Shown here in pieces: positions 53,422 through 61,329 of a stretch of 64,000 bases of DNA. Source of the DNA: Chitinophaga rhizosphaerae (GTDB lineage: Bacteria > Bacteroidota > Bacteroidia > Chitinophagales > Chitinophagaceae); the NCBI RefSeq assembly GCF_003958645.1, contig NZ_RXLO01000002.1, positions 434,001 through 498,000 of the forward strand, given 5' to 3'. The translations under genes were made by a program, and so were the position numbers. Numbering within the stretch: the stretch's first letter is position 1; each line of letters begins with the position of its first letter. Under the pieces are notes generated by a model. It saw only the letters and a list, made by a program, of their open reading frames with translations, made no database searches and was not told the origin of the DNA.

Positions 53422-53862
53422 TTATTTTAATTTTAATATAAGTACAACTATTGCCAATGTGGAAATGATGACAATTGAGAATACTACCAAAGTACCCTGA
53501 TTATTATTATTCTCGTTAGAAGATTTGAATATCTCATCATCAAAATTAATCTTGCTGGTATCAGAAGTATTATATATACCAGTTGGTGCTATAGGAGTGG
53601 TGGCTGGATTAGAACTTGCATGAGGGCCATTGCCTGGCTCCAGACTTTCAATAAGTTGATCCAATTCAGTTTTTTCTTTCGAGGTAGAATAGTCTTGTAT
53701 TGTTGGCCCTGTATTACTTCTCTCAATTGAGGCTTTAATTTTTTCTAAATCATCCTTGTTTTTCTCCAAGGTCATTGGGTCTAAAGCATCAACAGGTTGT
53801 TGAGAATAAGCTGATGAATTTAAACAAAGAAAAAGTAGACCAAATAGAGTGAAACTTTTCAT
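53422..53862 (-). CDS. Exported protein with C-terminal membrane anchor
   Basis: A 146-residue protein from the ATG at 53862: signal peptide (MKSFTLFGLLFLCLNSSAYS), a hydrophilic Ser/Asn/Thr-rich middle (ASSNPATTPIAPTGI, SSNENNNNQ) and a C-terminal helix (VVFSIVIISTLAIVVLILKL). It would be inserted with most of its chain in the periplasm. Unrecognised. Confidence 0.65.
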   Translation of the reverse strand: MKSFTLFGLLFLCLNSSAYSQQPVDALDPMTLEKNKDDLEKIKASIERSNTGPTIQDYSTSKEKTELDQLIESLEPGNGPHASSNPATTPIAPTGIYNTSDTSKINFDDEIFKSSNENNNNQGTLVVFSIVIISTLAIVVLILKLK

Positions 53863-53954
53863 AATATGTGGTTTTGAAGTAAAAATACCTGTTTTGCAGT
53901 AAATAACGCAAATTTGCTCTAACAATTCTATATCACAAGGTTTCTCTTTGCCTT

Positions 53955-54194
53955 GTGGCTAATAACTACTATAGGGATGAGGATTTTATCAAAAAATTTG
54001 GGCTAAGGCTCAAAGAAATAAGGAAGTTCAAGAAGATGAGCCAGGAAGAACTTGCCTTTAAGTGTGGGTTTGAATTATCTCAAATAGGTAGGATTGAAAG
54101 GGGAACTATCAACACATCTATATCTCATGTAGCTGCAATTGCTAGAGCACTAGAAGTCGCTCCTTACAAGTTGTTTGAATTTGAGCCTGATTGA
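53955..54194 (+). CDS. XRE-type HTH regulator
   Basis: A 79-residue single HTH domain of the Cro/CI type (RLKEIRKFKKMSQEELAFKC, ELSQIGRIERGTINTSISHV). The only in-frame start is GTG at 53955. It ends 5 bases from the convergent AlbA_2 gene and is divergent from the exported protein gene; it probably controls one of these. Confidence 0.85.
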   Translation: MANNYYRDEDFIKKFGLRLKEIRKFKKMSQEELAFKCGFELSQIGRIERGTINTSISHVAAIARALEVAPYKLFEFEPD

Positions 54195-54199
54195 TTCAT

Positions 54200-55384
54200 C
54201 TATATTTTCTGTAAAATATCTGGAGGACACATTTCGTAACCTGCACTTTGCCAAATGATATGGAACAATGATTCCATTGCCTTATAATAATCTTGTTTGA
54301 AATCTTGAATGACAACTATTGGGAACAATAGACTTTCCTTTTTGAAGCCTTTTTTATGATTCCAAAGTCCAGAAATTGGCATCCCTTTTATGTTATTAAA
54401 TGCTAAAGAAATACAATATGGGGATTCTATCGATGCTGTGATGTAGAACTCTATTGTCTGCTTTACTTGCTGCAAAACTTCAGCTGCTAAATTCTCTCCA
54501 GATAGAAAATACTTATTACTAGCATCCTGCATATATATTCCTGTTGTAAAAACCTCAATGCAGCCATCTCTAAATATTGAATTATACGAATACATATCAG
54601 AATATGGGTTTGTATGGATAACAAAACCCTCAAAAGTATGATTATAGCTGTAGCCACTTGACATGATTGGAGGTAATTTTCTAATCATATTCTCATGAAA
54701 TGAGCTAGGCAAAAAATCCAAAGAAGTATAGCCCATTTTTGACAAAGGAATAATATGAAGTATCATATTGGGAATATCAACAATAGCATCCCAAAAAGGG
54801 TTTGTCTGTATTGATTTTATCCTATCCTGAATAAACTGTTTGGCCCTATCTCTCATTTCCATGTTCTTTATGAATAAATTATACAACTCATGGGTATCCA
54901 ACAAATACTTGCCAGTATTCCTTCTCCTGTAGAATTTACTTGAGTTCTTAAAACTTATTCTGGTAGGTAACGATAAATTTTTAGGAATTGATATTGCAAA
55001 AACATTGCAGCCATTTACAGGTATTAAACTACTAAAAGACAAATGACTTAATTGGGGATCTGTATTATTCTTAACAATTTCCTCAATTTGAGATATGACT
55101 TTATCATAATTGTCTATGGCCACTCTATTGCCACTAGGCAATTGGGGGATTCCTGTACTTTGATTTAATTCATCTTTCTCATCCTCCAATCCAAATATTA
55201 TAATACCACCTTCTGTATTATGAAATGCTGTTATATCAGCCAGCAATTCTGATCTATCACCATCATCTTTGAGTTTAAAGTCCCTTTTATAATCCAGGGT
55301 TATTGATTCAGGAACTCTTCGTTCAATCAAGGACAAAATGTCCTCATTAGAGAGTTCTACAACACTCTTTCCACTAAGTCGCAT
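54200..55384 (-). CDS. AlbA_2 (Schlafen-like) domain protein
   Basis: A 394-residue protein. Residues about 18-75 are an AlbA_2 domain: ESITLDYKRDF, SELLADITAFHNTEGGIIIF, GLED; the domain is shared with Schlafen proteins and many bacterial regulators and effectors. Residues 140-160 give a basic finger (FKNSSKFYRRRNTGKYLLD). The remaining 230 residues are a separate, unrecognised domain. It is the last gene of a three-gene operon with a low-complexity protein and a membrane protein. Confidence 0.8.
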   Translation of the reverse strand: MRLSGKSVVELSNEDILSLIERRVPESITLDYKRDFKLKDDGDRSELLADITAFHNTEGGIIIFGLEDEKDELNQSTGIPQLPSGNRVAIDNYDKVISQIEEIVKNNTDPQLSHLSFSSLIPVNGCNVFAISIPKNLSLPTRISFKNSSKFYRRRNTGKYLLDTHELYNLFIKNMEMRDRAKQFIQDRIKSIQTNPFWDAIVDIPNMILHIIPLSKMGYTSLDFLPSSFHENMIRKLPPIMSSGYSYNHTFEGFVIHTNPYSDMYSYNSIFRDGCIEVFTTGIYMQDASNKYFLSGENLAAEVLQQVKQTIEFYITASIESPYCISLAFNNIKGMPISGLWNHKKGFKKESLLFPIVVIQDFKQDYYKAMESLFHIIWQSAGYEMCPPDILQKI

Positions 55385-55395
55385 ACAACTTTTCC

Positions 55396-55566
55396 TTATT
55401 GGTTATTAGATGTACTATTATTATTGTTATCGCCAGATGAAGTTGTCGTAGCTTGACTACTATTACTATTGTTTGTCGAAGCCTTGGGAGGTGGAGGAAC
55501 CACTCTTCCCAACTTTTCTTGGACTAATTCTCTAGGCATCACCTTTGTTTCTTTCTCTTTGCTCAT
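55396..55566 (-). CDS. Small low-complexity protein in the AlbA_2 operon
   Basis: A 56-residue protein: MSKEKETKVMPRELVQEKLG, then VVPPPPKAS and a Ser/Asn/Thr-rich tail. It begins 3 bases after the membrane-protein gene and ends 11 bases before the AlbA_2 gene. Such tight spacing supports translation. It could be a linker or tether between its two neighbours. Confidence 0.6.
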   Translation of the reverse strand: MSKEKETKVMPRELVQEKLGRVVPPPPKASTNNSNSSQATTTSSGDNNNNSTSNNQ

Positions 55567-55569
55567 ACA

Positions 55570-55959
55570 TTATATATTTATTGATGAAAAAATTAAAATT
55601 GAAAGAATCCCTAAAATCAATGTAATGATTGTACCTACATTTATTAAAGTAATCCATCTTGTCCTCTTCGCATGTTTCGTCTCGGAGCCACATTGATATT
55701 CAATAAGAGTTTTGTAATTATATTGGGCAGAAAGGAAATGAGAAAAAAGATTGGAAAAAAGAGTTATGGCTAAAAGAATCCAACCAGATTTAAGTAACCA
55801 CTTATTGCAGGCAGTGCTAAGTGGGACTATTTTCTCTATAAAAAGCATGGATAATCCCAATGCACCAGCACTGATAAAACTTAACTGTTTCTCAAAATCA
55901 TCCTGGCTTTTAGTCAGTGTATCTGATAAACTTTTTTGATAATCCTTATCTAAATCCAT
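55570..55959 (-). CDS. Membrane protein, first gene of the AlbA_2 operon
   Basis: A 129-residue protein with three likely membrane helices: FISAGALGLSMLFIEKIVPL, LKSGWILLAITLFSNLFSHF and ITLINVGTIITLILGILSIL, and a charged N-terminus (DKDYQKSLSDTLTKSQDDFE). Fits an inner-membrane effector or anchor. Unrecognised. Confidence 0.65.
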   Translation of the reverse strand: MDLDKDYQKSLSDTLTKSQDDFEKQLSFISAGALGLSMLFIEKIVPLSTACNKWLLKSGWILLAITLFSNLFSHFLSAQYNYKTLIEYQCGSETKHAKRTRWITLINVGTIITLILGILSILIFSSINI

Positions 55960-56293
55960 AGGTTGATATTACATTATATCAAATATACTAAATTATTTAG
56001 TAAATAAACCTTACATGATTTTCCACAATTATGTTTGAGTAAATGTTTATCTGCACTATGTTTGAATAAATACCTATCTAGTCCAATCTCCCTATTTTTA
56101 GCTAAATTTTTCCAGCCCCAAATTTTTCGATGTTTAATTAATATATAGCATAATTGAAATTCCTTCCTGCCCTCCCCCTCATATAAATGTAAGTAGCGAC
56201 CACCCCATTTAATACACCCCCTCTTAATATCAGGTTCAGGGTATACCCCACCTTTTTTATCAACTAGTTATATAATTCCTAATCCTTACAACT
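55960..56293. other. AT-rich intergenic region
   Basis: No gene in these 334 bases between the divergent AlbA_2 operon and the next rightward gene. It contains runs rich in TTTTT and AATAAA, and presumably both promoters. Confidence 0.5.
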
Positions 56294-56587
56294 ATGGTTA
56301 CTATTAAGAATTTTAAAGTGCATGCTGATGCACAGGGGAAATCATTTGTCTCCCTGGAGCTGATAGGTGATATTGAAATGATCCAATCCAAACAATCAGG
56401 GAGATTTTACGCTACAGTCAGGAAATGCTTTATTTCTTCAACTTTTGATGAAACCACAGCCAGGCTGATGGTTGGAAAATCCATCGAAGGAAACATTGTA
56501 AAACAGGAATGTGAACCCTACGACTTTATTATGCACGAAACTGGGGAAGCAGTAAAGCTGACCCATCAATATGCATATGTACCTTAA
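56294..56587 (+). CDS. Small protein of unknown function
   Basis: A 97-residue beta-rich protein (VTIKNFKVHADAQGKSFVSL, RFYATVRKCFISSTFDETTA, IEGNIVKQECEPYDFIM). The alternation suggests an OB-like or small barrel fold, but I cannot assign it. A terminator hairpin follows. Confidence 0.6.
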   Translation: MVTIKNFKVHADAQGKSFVSLELIGDIEMIQSKQSGRFYATVRKCFISSTFDETTARLMVGKSIEGNIVKQECEPYDFIMHETGEAVKLTHQYAYVP

Positions 56588-56629
56588 TCACATAATCCCA
56601 TCCAATTAATTCATTCACCCAATCAGATG

Positions 56630-56661
56630 AAGGGCAGGACTACAAAGGTTTTGCCCTTTTT
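56630..56661 (+). terminator. Intrinsic terminator
   Basis: AAGGGCA pairs with TGCCCTT, with a TTTTTC tail, 43 bases after the previous gene. The stem is short and the loop long (15 bases). Confidence 0.6.
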
Positions 56662-56682
56662 CTTTTCCTAAAAGTTCAAAAA

Positions 56683-57666
56683 ATGGAACAAGCTATTTTG
56701 CAAACTCCCTCTCACCAGGGAACTTATATTGATTTTGAGGAAACTTCTACCTCCAAACCTTTCCTACAAGCCAATACAGAGGAATTTCCTCTGGCACACA
56801 TCAGGAAAGACCACACAATCCCCTGTTTCGCGAAGGACAATGAGCCTTTAATCAGCCATTATGATTTTATCGAACTGACCTCCCAGGTAGCAGTAGAAGT
56901 ATTTTCCCAGGAATCCATTTTAAGCCCTTCCATCAGGCTAAGCCATCCTATTAAAGGCAGAATCCCTGAAGCCAAAGAAAAGGCAGCAAAAGACCTATTG
57001 GATCACGAAAAGACCCTGTATTTCGAAAGGATGGCTTTTATCATTGAAATCCCCAGCATCTCAGATTCCATCGAAGGGAATAACCTCACCCTTACCCTGG
57101 GAGGAGTAAAAGCCTACAACCTGGAGAACTTATACACCAAGAAAGGTGCTGATGAGCATTTCAAGGTATTTATTGGGTTCCAGAATAAGGTTTGCACAAA
57201 CTTATGTGTAAGGACTGATGGCTATATGGCAGATTTGAAGGTGAAGAATATGGCGCAGCTCAAAAATGCTATATACTCTCTGTTCAGCCAATACAATGCA
57301 TCCCAGCACATTCAAAAACTCAGGAATTTCACCAACTATGATATTTCTGAGCAGCAGTTTGTCCACCTCATTGGGAAATGTAAGTTGTTCAATTATCTGC
57401 CTCCTGCCATGAAAGCAGGCATTTCCCCTCTTCTGTTTGGTGACACCCAGCTCAGCACTGTTTGCAGGGATTATTACAGGGACGATAGCTTTTGTAGAAA
57501 TGAGGATGGTAGCATCAACCTCTGGAGGTTATATAACCTATTCACTGGAGCCAATAAAAGTTCCTACATCGACACATTCCTGGACAGATCACTGAATGCC
57601 TTCCAGTTTACTGAGGAAATCAGGCGAGCCCTGGACAACCACCAATCCAGTTGGTTCCTGACCTAA
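56683..57666 (+). CDS. DUF3871-like protein
   Basis: A 327-residue protein. The blocks VAVEVFSQESILSPSIRLSH, PKGRIPEAK-like KGRIPEAKEK, MAFIIEIPSISDSIEGNNLT, LTLGGVKAYNLENLY and FKVFIGFQNKVCTNLCVRTD resemble DUF3871, common on Bacteroidota plasmids and integrative elements. Function unknown. Its presence supports the mobile-element reading. Confidence 0.7.
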   Translation: MEQAILQTPSHQGTYIDFEETSTSKPFLQANTEEFPLAHIRKDHTIPCFAKDNEPLISHYDFIELTSQVAVEVFSQESILSPSIRLSHPIKGRIPEAKEKAAKDLLDHEKTLYFERMAFIIEIPSISDSIEGNNLTLTLGGVKAYNLENLYTKKGADEHFKVFIGFQNKVCTNLCVRTDGYMADLKVKNMAQLKNAIYSLFSQYNASQHIQKLRNFTNYDISEQQFVHLIGKCKLFNYLPPAMKAGISPLLFGDTQLSTVCRDYYRDDSFCRNEDGSINLWRLYNLFTGANKSSYIDTFLDRSLNAFQFTEEIRRALDNHQSSWFLT

Positions 57667-57691
57667 CATCTATTCTTTAAAATTTATTTAC

Positions 57692-58033
57692 ATGAACGAC
57701 ATTGGCAGAAAAATTTACCTGCTGCGACTGATCCATAATTACACCCAGGCTTATGTTGCAGAGGAATTGGGCATAGGGCATTCCACTTATTTAGCTCTGG
57801 AACAAGATGCTTCCAGAATACCCATCACCAGACTGCAAAAGCTGGTTGGAATATATGGCCTGACCCTGGGAGATTTCTTCTCTTTTGATGTGGATGGCCT
57901 GATGAAAGTAATTACTGGACAAAAGGAGGCTGCTACGAACCAAGTGAGTATTTCTCCAAAATGCCTGATTCACCAGCTCCAATCCCTTAACAAACTACTC
58001 TTTCAGCTCTTGGAAGAATCCACAGCAGCCTGA
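57692..58033 (+). CDS. XRE-type HTH regulator
   Basis: A 113-residue protein with an N-terminal Cro/CI HTH (KIYLLRLIHNYTQAYVAEEL, GHSTYLALEQDASRIPITRL) and a helical C-terminal part. It follows the DUF3871 gene by 25 bases. Confidence 0.85.
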   Translation: MNDIGRKIYLLRLIHNYTQAYVAEELGIGHSTYLALEQDASRIPITRLQKLVGIYGLTLGDFFSFDVDGLMKVITGQKEAATNQVSISPKCLIHQLQSLNKLLFQLLEESTAA

Positions 58034-58052
58034 TACTTTTTCAAAATTTCAC

Positions 58053-58092
58053 CTTACCCATCTTACCTCCTGGTAGGGTGGGTAACTTTTTT
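58053..58092 (+). terminator. Intrinsic terminator
   Basis: TTACCCA / TGGGTAA stem with an inner TTACC/GGTAG extension and a TTTTTTT tail, 20 bases after the HTH gene. Confidence 0.7.
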
Positions 58093-58114
58093 TAAACCAA
58101 TAAATGTTTTAACG

Positions 58115-58633
58115 ATGGCAGAAGATCAATTAGCCAAATTCCAGGATTTCTGCAAAGCAGCCATCCTGGCAGATCAAACTTATCTTGTAAACAGTTTCCT
58201 GCTGAGTAATGATGAATCCCTCCACTCCTTCATCCACAACCCACTTGTGTATGATGTGCTGATAGATGGCCATGTCCATAGAGGAACCTGCCTCCTGGTA
58301 AAAGACCTCCTGATGCGCAAGGACAGGGAAATTTCCATTCTCCAGAAAGAAATCCTCCACACCCTGGACGATGAAAAAGTCAAACAACTCCAGGACAGGG
58401 TTGAAAAAGTCAAACTGGAAAGGGAAGTCCTCGACAAAGCAGCCCCCAAGGAAAGGTACATTTACGAATGGCTCCTGGTGCCTCACTGGATGGGGGATGA
58501 ACTGATTCTCTTGGGAGAGGTAGTTTTCAGGGGTTATGGCTGCAACTTTTGGGGTACAACCTCCATCCTGAGGGAAAATTACAGGAAGGAAGATACCCTC
58601 CTGGGCATTTTCGAGGAATTGCATAATCATTAA
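58115..58633 (+). CDS. Protein of unknown function with central coiled coil
   Basis: A 172-residue protein. The middle is a charged coiled coil (KEILHTLDDEKVKQLQDRVE, KVKLEREVLDKAA), flanked by two small globular parts (LVYDVLIDGHVHRGTCLLVK; LILLGEVVFRGYGCNFWGTT). Unrecognised. Confidence 0.6.
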   Translation: MAEDQLAKFQDFCKAAILADQTYLVNSFLLSNDESLHSFIHNPLVYDVLIDGHVHRGTCLLVKDLLMRKDREISILQKEILHTLDDEKVKQLQDRVEKVKLEREVLDKAAPKERYIYEWLLVPHWMGDELILLGEVVFRGYGCNFWGTTSILRENYRKEDTLLGIFEELHNH

Positions 58634-58643
58634 TACTAATATC

Positions 58644-58889
58644 ATGGATCTTCCTGAAGAACCCAACAGCATGAGCATGCTCGAAAATTTGCATAAGCAC
58701 TTCGATAATGCAGGTAAAGCCTTTAAAGACAGGGTTTGCCTGGACTGTGATTTCTCAAATGCCACCTATTACAGGAAAGTATCTACCTCCAAATATGCCA
58801 CTATCACCAGGGCAGAAAGGGACAGAATACTGGAGATAGCAGAATATATCGTAGGCAAGCTCAATGACTGTATCAGCCTCTATAAGTAA
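58644..58889 (+). CDS. Small protein of unknown function
   Basis: An 81-residue protein (MLENLHKHFDNAGKAFKDRV, NATYYRKVSTSKYATITRAE) that begins 10 bases after the previous gene. The pattern may be a small helical DNA-binding domain, but this is a guess. Confidence 0.55.
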   Translation: MDLPEEPNSMSMLENLHKHFDNAGKAFKDRVCLDCDFSNATYYRKVSTSKYATITRAERDRILEIAEYIVGKLNDCISLYK

Positions 58890-59016
58890 CAAAAAAGCAG
58901 TAATTTGACTGCATCTTCAAACCAGCTCCTTTCACTGGAAGGTATGGCCTAAGGTATCAAAAATGTATTATGATCGTAGAATCAAGCACTGTTAAGGCTT
59001 TCCAGGATGGGTTTTC

Positions 59017-59075
59017 ATCCCTTCTCCTCCGCAAGCTTTAAATGCTCATTGACTTCGGTCTTTGGGCATTTTTTG
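59017..59075 (+). repeat. Right 59-bp direct repeat of the second element
   Basis: Identical to 45687-45745. The sequence to the left (GGTTTTC) no longer matches the tRNA T arm, so the right junction lies at or near 59017. Host DNA follows. Confidence 0.9.
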
Positions 59076-59259
59076 GTTTTTAGCGCTTCCGCAACGGCCA
59101 ATCGTATTACCGCTCACCTGCCCGCCCAAAAACAGGAATGCCCTACCAGGGATCGCCTACCTCGGATCCCCCTTTATCATTCCGGCATTAATCCATACAA
59201 TTCGTACCTCAACATACTTTGTTGTATATTGAGTTTCCAAACATCCATAAACAATACCT

Positions 59260-60204
59260 ATGAGACAATTTCTCTTAACCCTGGCTGTGGCCGTTTCAAT
59301 CCCCGTTTCCCTTTCCGCCCAAAGCAACACTTTTCCCGCAACAGGCAACGCCGGCATCGGCACTACTTCGCCTCAGGCGCCGTTGCAGATTGTATCTACA
59401 GGGCGGACGTATGTCGTTAACAAATTCATCGCCAACAATTCGGAAGACTCCCAGGGCACCAATTATATTCTACTGCATCCCATTTATGTTGGCACGCTTA
59501 TCCAGGATTACCAGGTGTCAGGGAAGATCAGTGCTGTAAGAGGAAGCGCGGGGTCCTACAATCGCAAATGGACGATGGAGGTCAATACTTCCAGCGCCTA
59601 CAACGGCAACATCGGGACCCTGCTTTGTTACAACGAACCTACGACAATCGTTATTGTTACTTATAACAGCGTCAAATATATGGCGCTCGAAATAACCAAT
59701 AATTATTCCTTGTACTATTTCACCTTCACCGGCTATACTACCAATGCAACTTTAACATTGGTCAAAGACGAGGAAGTAACTTTAGTTGAGCCTTTCATGG
59801 CCAACTATATCCAGACACCCGGAGGGTTCAAGGCCAATACGCTCATCATTCCAGGCAGCGCCACCATTGGCACCCATACTATGGCGACAGGCACCGCCAA
59901 ACTAGCTGTGGAAGGCACGATCGCCGCGCGGAAGGTGAAAGTCCAGGCTACAGGCTGGCCAGATTTCGTGTTTGCGGATGACTATGCTTTACAGCCGTTG
60001 GATTCGGTAGCCGCGTTCGTCCGCGCCAACAAGCACTTGCCCGGCATTCCCAGCGAGGCGGAAGTGAAAAAGGACGGGCACGATCTCGGAGATATGAATG
60101 CCCGGCTTTTGCAGAAGGTGGAGGAACTGACGCTTTATCTTATCGAAATGAAAAAAGAGAATGCCGATATGAAAAAACGGCTGGAAAAGCTGGAAGGGAA
60201 ATAA
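59260..60204 (+). CDS. Secreted protein with tail-fibre-type C-terminus
   Basis: A 314-residue host protein. Signal peptide MRQFLLTLAVAVSIPVSLSA, then TGNAGIGTTSPQAPLQIVST, a motif widespread in Bacteroidota exported proteins. The C-terminus VAAFVRANKHLPGIPSEAEV, then a coiled coil (LLQKVEELTLYLIEMKKENA), is the same end found on many exported Bacteroidota proteins related to phage fibre chaperone domains. It may form trimers at the surface. Function unknown. Confidence 0.75.
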   Translation: MRQFLLTLAVAVSIPVSLSAQSNTFPATGNAGIGTTSPQAPLQIVSTGRTYVVNKFIANNSEDSQGTNYILLHPIYVGTLIQDYQVSGKISAVRGSAGSYNRKWTMEVNTSSAYNGNIGTLLCYNEPTTIVIVTYNSVKYMALEITNNYSLYYFTFTGYTTNATLTLVKDEEVTLVEPFMANYIQTPGGFKANTLIIPGSATIGTHTMATGTAKLAVEGTIAARKVKVQATGWPDFVFADDYALQPLDSVAAFVRANKHLPGIPSEAEVKKDGHDLGDMNARLLQKVEELTLYLIEMKKENADMKKRLEKLEGK

Positions 60205-60208
60205 ATTC

Positions 60209-60243
60209 AAAAGGCCTGCAACTCAACACTGCAGGCCTTTTTG
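60209..60243. terminator. Intrinsic terminator
   Basis: Perfect 11-bp stem AAAGGCCTGCA / TGCAGGCCTTT with a 9-base loop and a T5 tail, five bases after the secreted protein gene; also usable by the convergent YegP-like gene. Confidence 0.85.
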
Positions 60244-60266
60244 CTGTAATAATATGCGAAGCCCGG

Positions 60267-60602
60267 TTACGCCGCCGACTGATCATCCACCTCTCCTTCA
60301 GGTGCATTTTTCTTCACCGAATCGATCCCGCCGTCGCGGGTCGTTTCCGAGGAATATTGCTGGCTGGTGCCGATGATCTGGCCGTTGGCAGCTTTCAGGT
60401 TGAAGTAGAATTTCCCGCCGGCGTTCGATTTCCGCTCGAAACGCTCGTCTTGCCGGGCATTGTTGCGAACGGAATCGATCCCGTTCTGACAGGCTGCTTT
60501 GGAAGAATATCCTTCGCTGGTGAGGATAACTTCGCCGTTACCGGCTTTCAGATTGAACTGAAATTCTCCGTTCGATCTTTTGGTGATGACAAATTTACTC
60601 AT
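60267..60602 (-). CDS. YegP family protein (two DUF1508 repeats)
   Basis: A 111-residue protein with two copies of the DUF1508 fold: GEFQFNLKAGNGEVILTSEG with KAACQNGIDSVRNNA, and GKFYFNLKAANGQIIGTSQQ with RDGGIDSVKKNA. Length and duplication match YegP. Physiological role is not settled in any organism. Confidence 0.93.
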   Translation of the reverse strand: MSKFVITKRSNGEFQFNLKAGNGEVILTSEGYSSKAACQNGIDSVRNNARQDERFERKSNAGGKFYFNLKAANGQIIGTSQQYSSETTRDGGIDSVKKNAPEGEVDDQSAA

Positions 60603-60707
60603 AGGATGCTATTTTAGTTGATTCGAAAGTTAACAAAAATAAACAACCATTGCTACTGACATAAGGCTGTCACGCCTCATTATTTATTTGCATCAAAATT
60701 AGACCCA

Positions 60708-61328
60708 ATGGAAAAACTGGACCTCGCAAAAAAGTACAAAACCTATTACAGCGCCGCATCCAAGCCGGAAATCGTAGACATCGGCCCGGCGCACTACCTT
60801 TCCCTGACCGGTTCCGGCGACCCTTCCGGAGAAGCGTTCGCGGCCAACATCGCCACCCTCTACCCTGTGGCCTATGCCATTAAATTCCGCTGCAAAGCGC
60901 GCGAAAACGACTTTACCGTAGCCAAGCTCGAAGGCCAGTGGTGGTTCGACATGGACGCCTATCCCGGCCTTACGATGGCCGACGCGCCGGCCAGGGTTCC
61001 GCGGAGTGAATGGTCGTACCGGTTGCTCATCCGGCTTCCCGATTTCGTAACGGAAGAAGACGTAGCCGCCGGCATTGCCGCGGCGTCGAAAAAAGGGGTG
61101 GAAAAGGCGAAAGACGTACGGTTGTTTTCCATGCATGAAGGAAAATCGCTGCAGATGCTGCATAAAGGGCCGTTTAGCCGCGAAGGTGAGTCCCTGCAGG
61201 TGATGCATGAGTACATGGTCGCCCAAAACCTTTCCCACAACGGGCTACATCACGAGATCTACCTTTCCGACTTCCGGAAAACCGCTCCGGAGAAATTGAA
61301 AACGATATTGCGGGAACCGGTTAAGTAA
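60708..61328 (+). CDS. GyrI-like small-molecule-binding domain protein
   Basis: A 206-residue protein that begins with KKYKTYYSAASKPEIVDIGP and HYLSLTGSGDPSGEAFAANI, the block of GyrI-like (SHS2-type) proteins, and has AKLEGQWWFDMDAYPG and MHEYMVAQNLSHNGLHHEIY in the usual order. The family binds small hydrophobic compounds or hydrolyses them. No HTH is fused. Confidence 0.85.
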   Translation: MEKLDLAKKYKTYYSAASKPEIVDIGPAHYLSLTGSGDPSGEAFAANIATLYPVAYAIKFRCKARENDFTVAKLEGQWWFDMDAYPGLTMADAPARVPRSEWSYRLLIRLPDFVTEEDVAAGIAAASKKGVEKAKDVRLFSMHEGKSLQMLHKGPFSREGESLQVMHEYMVAQNLSHNGLHHEIYLSDFRKTAPEKLKTILREPVK

Positions 61329-61329
61329 T

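Larger units (their letters stand above)
45746..59016. mobile_element. Second integrative element in tandem at tRNA-Ser, about 13.3 kb
   Basis: Bounded by the 59-bp direct repeat and led by its own tyrosine recombinase. It is far more AT-rich than the host and prophage. Content: recombinase, small regulators, a polymerase-like protein, an ATPase with HEPN-like end, an AlbA_2 operon, a DUF3871-like protein and HTH genes. No relaxase, coupling protein or virion genes are seen, so it is either mobilised by another element or moves as a satellite. It abuts the prophage attR directly. Confidence 0.85.

Noticed and set aside
45746..59016. The second element as a conjugative transposon
   Set aside because: No relaxase, coupling protein or tra genes could be found in 13 kb. 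An RteC-like layout in one gene is too weak to support conjugation.
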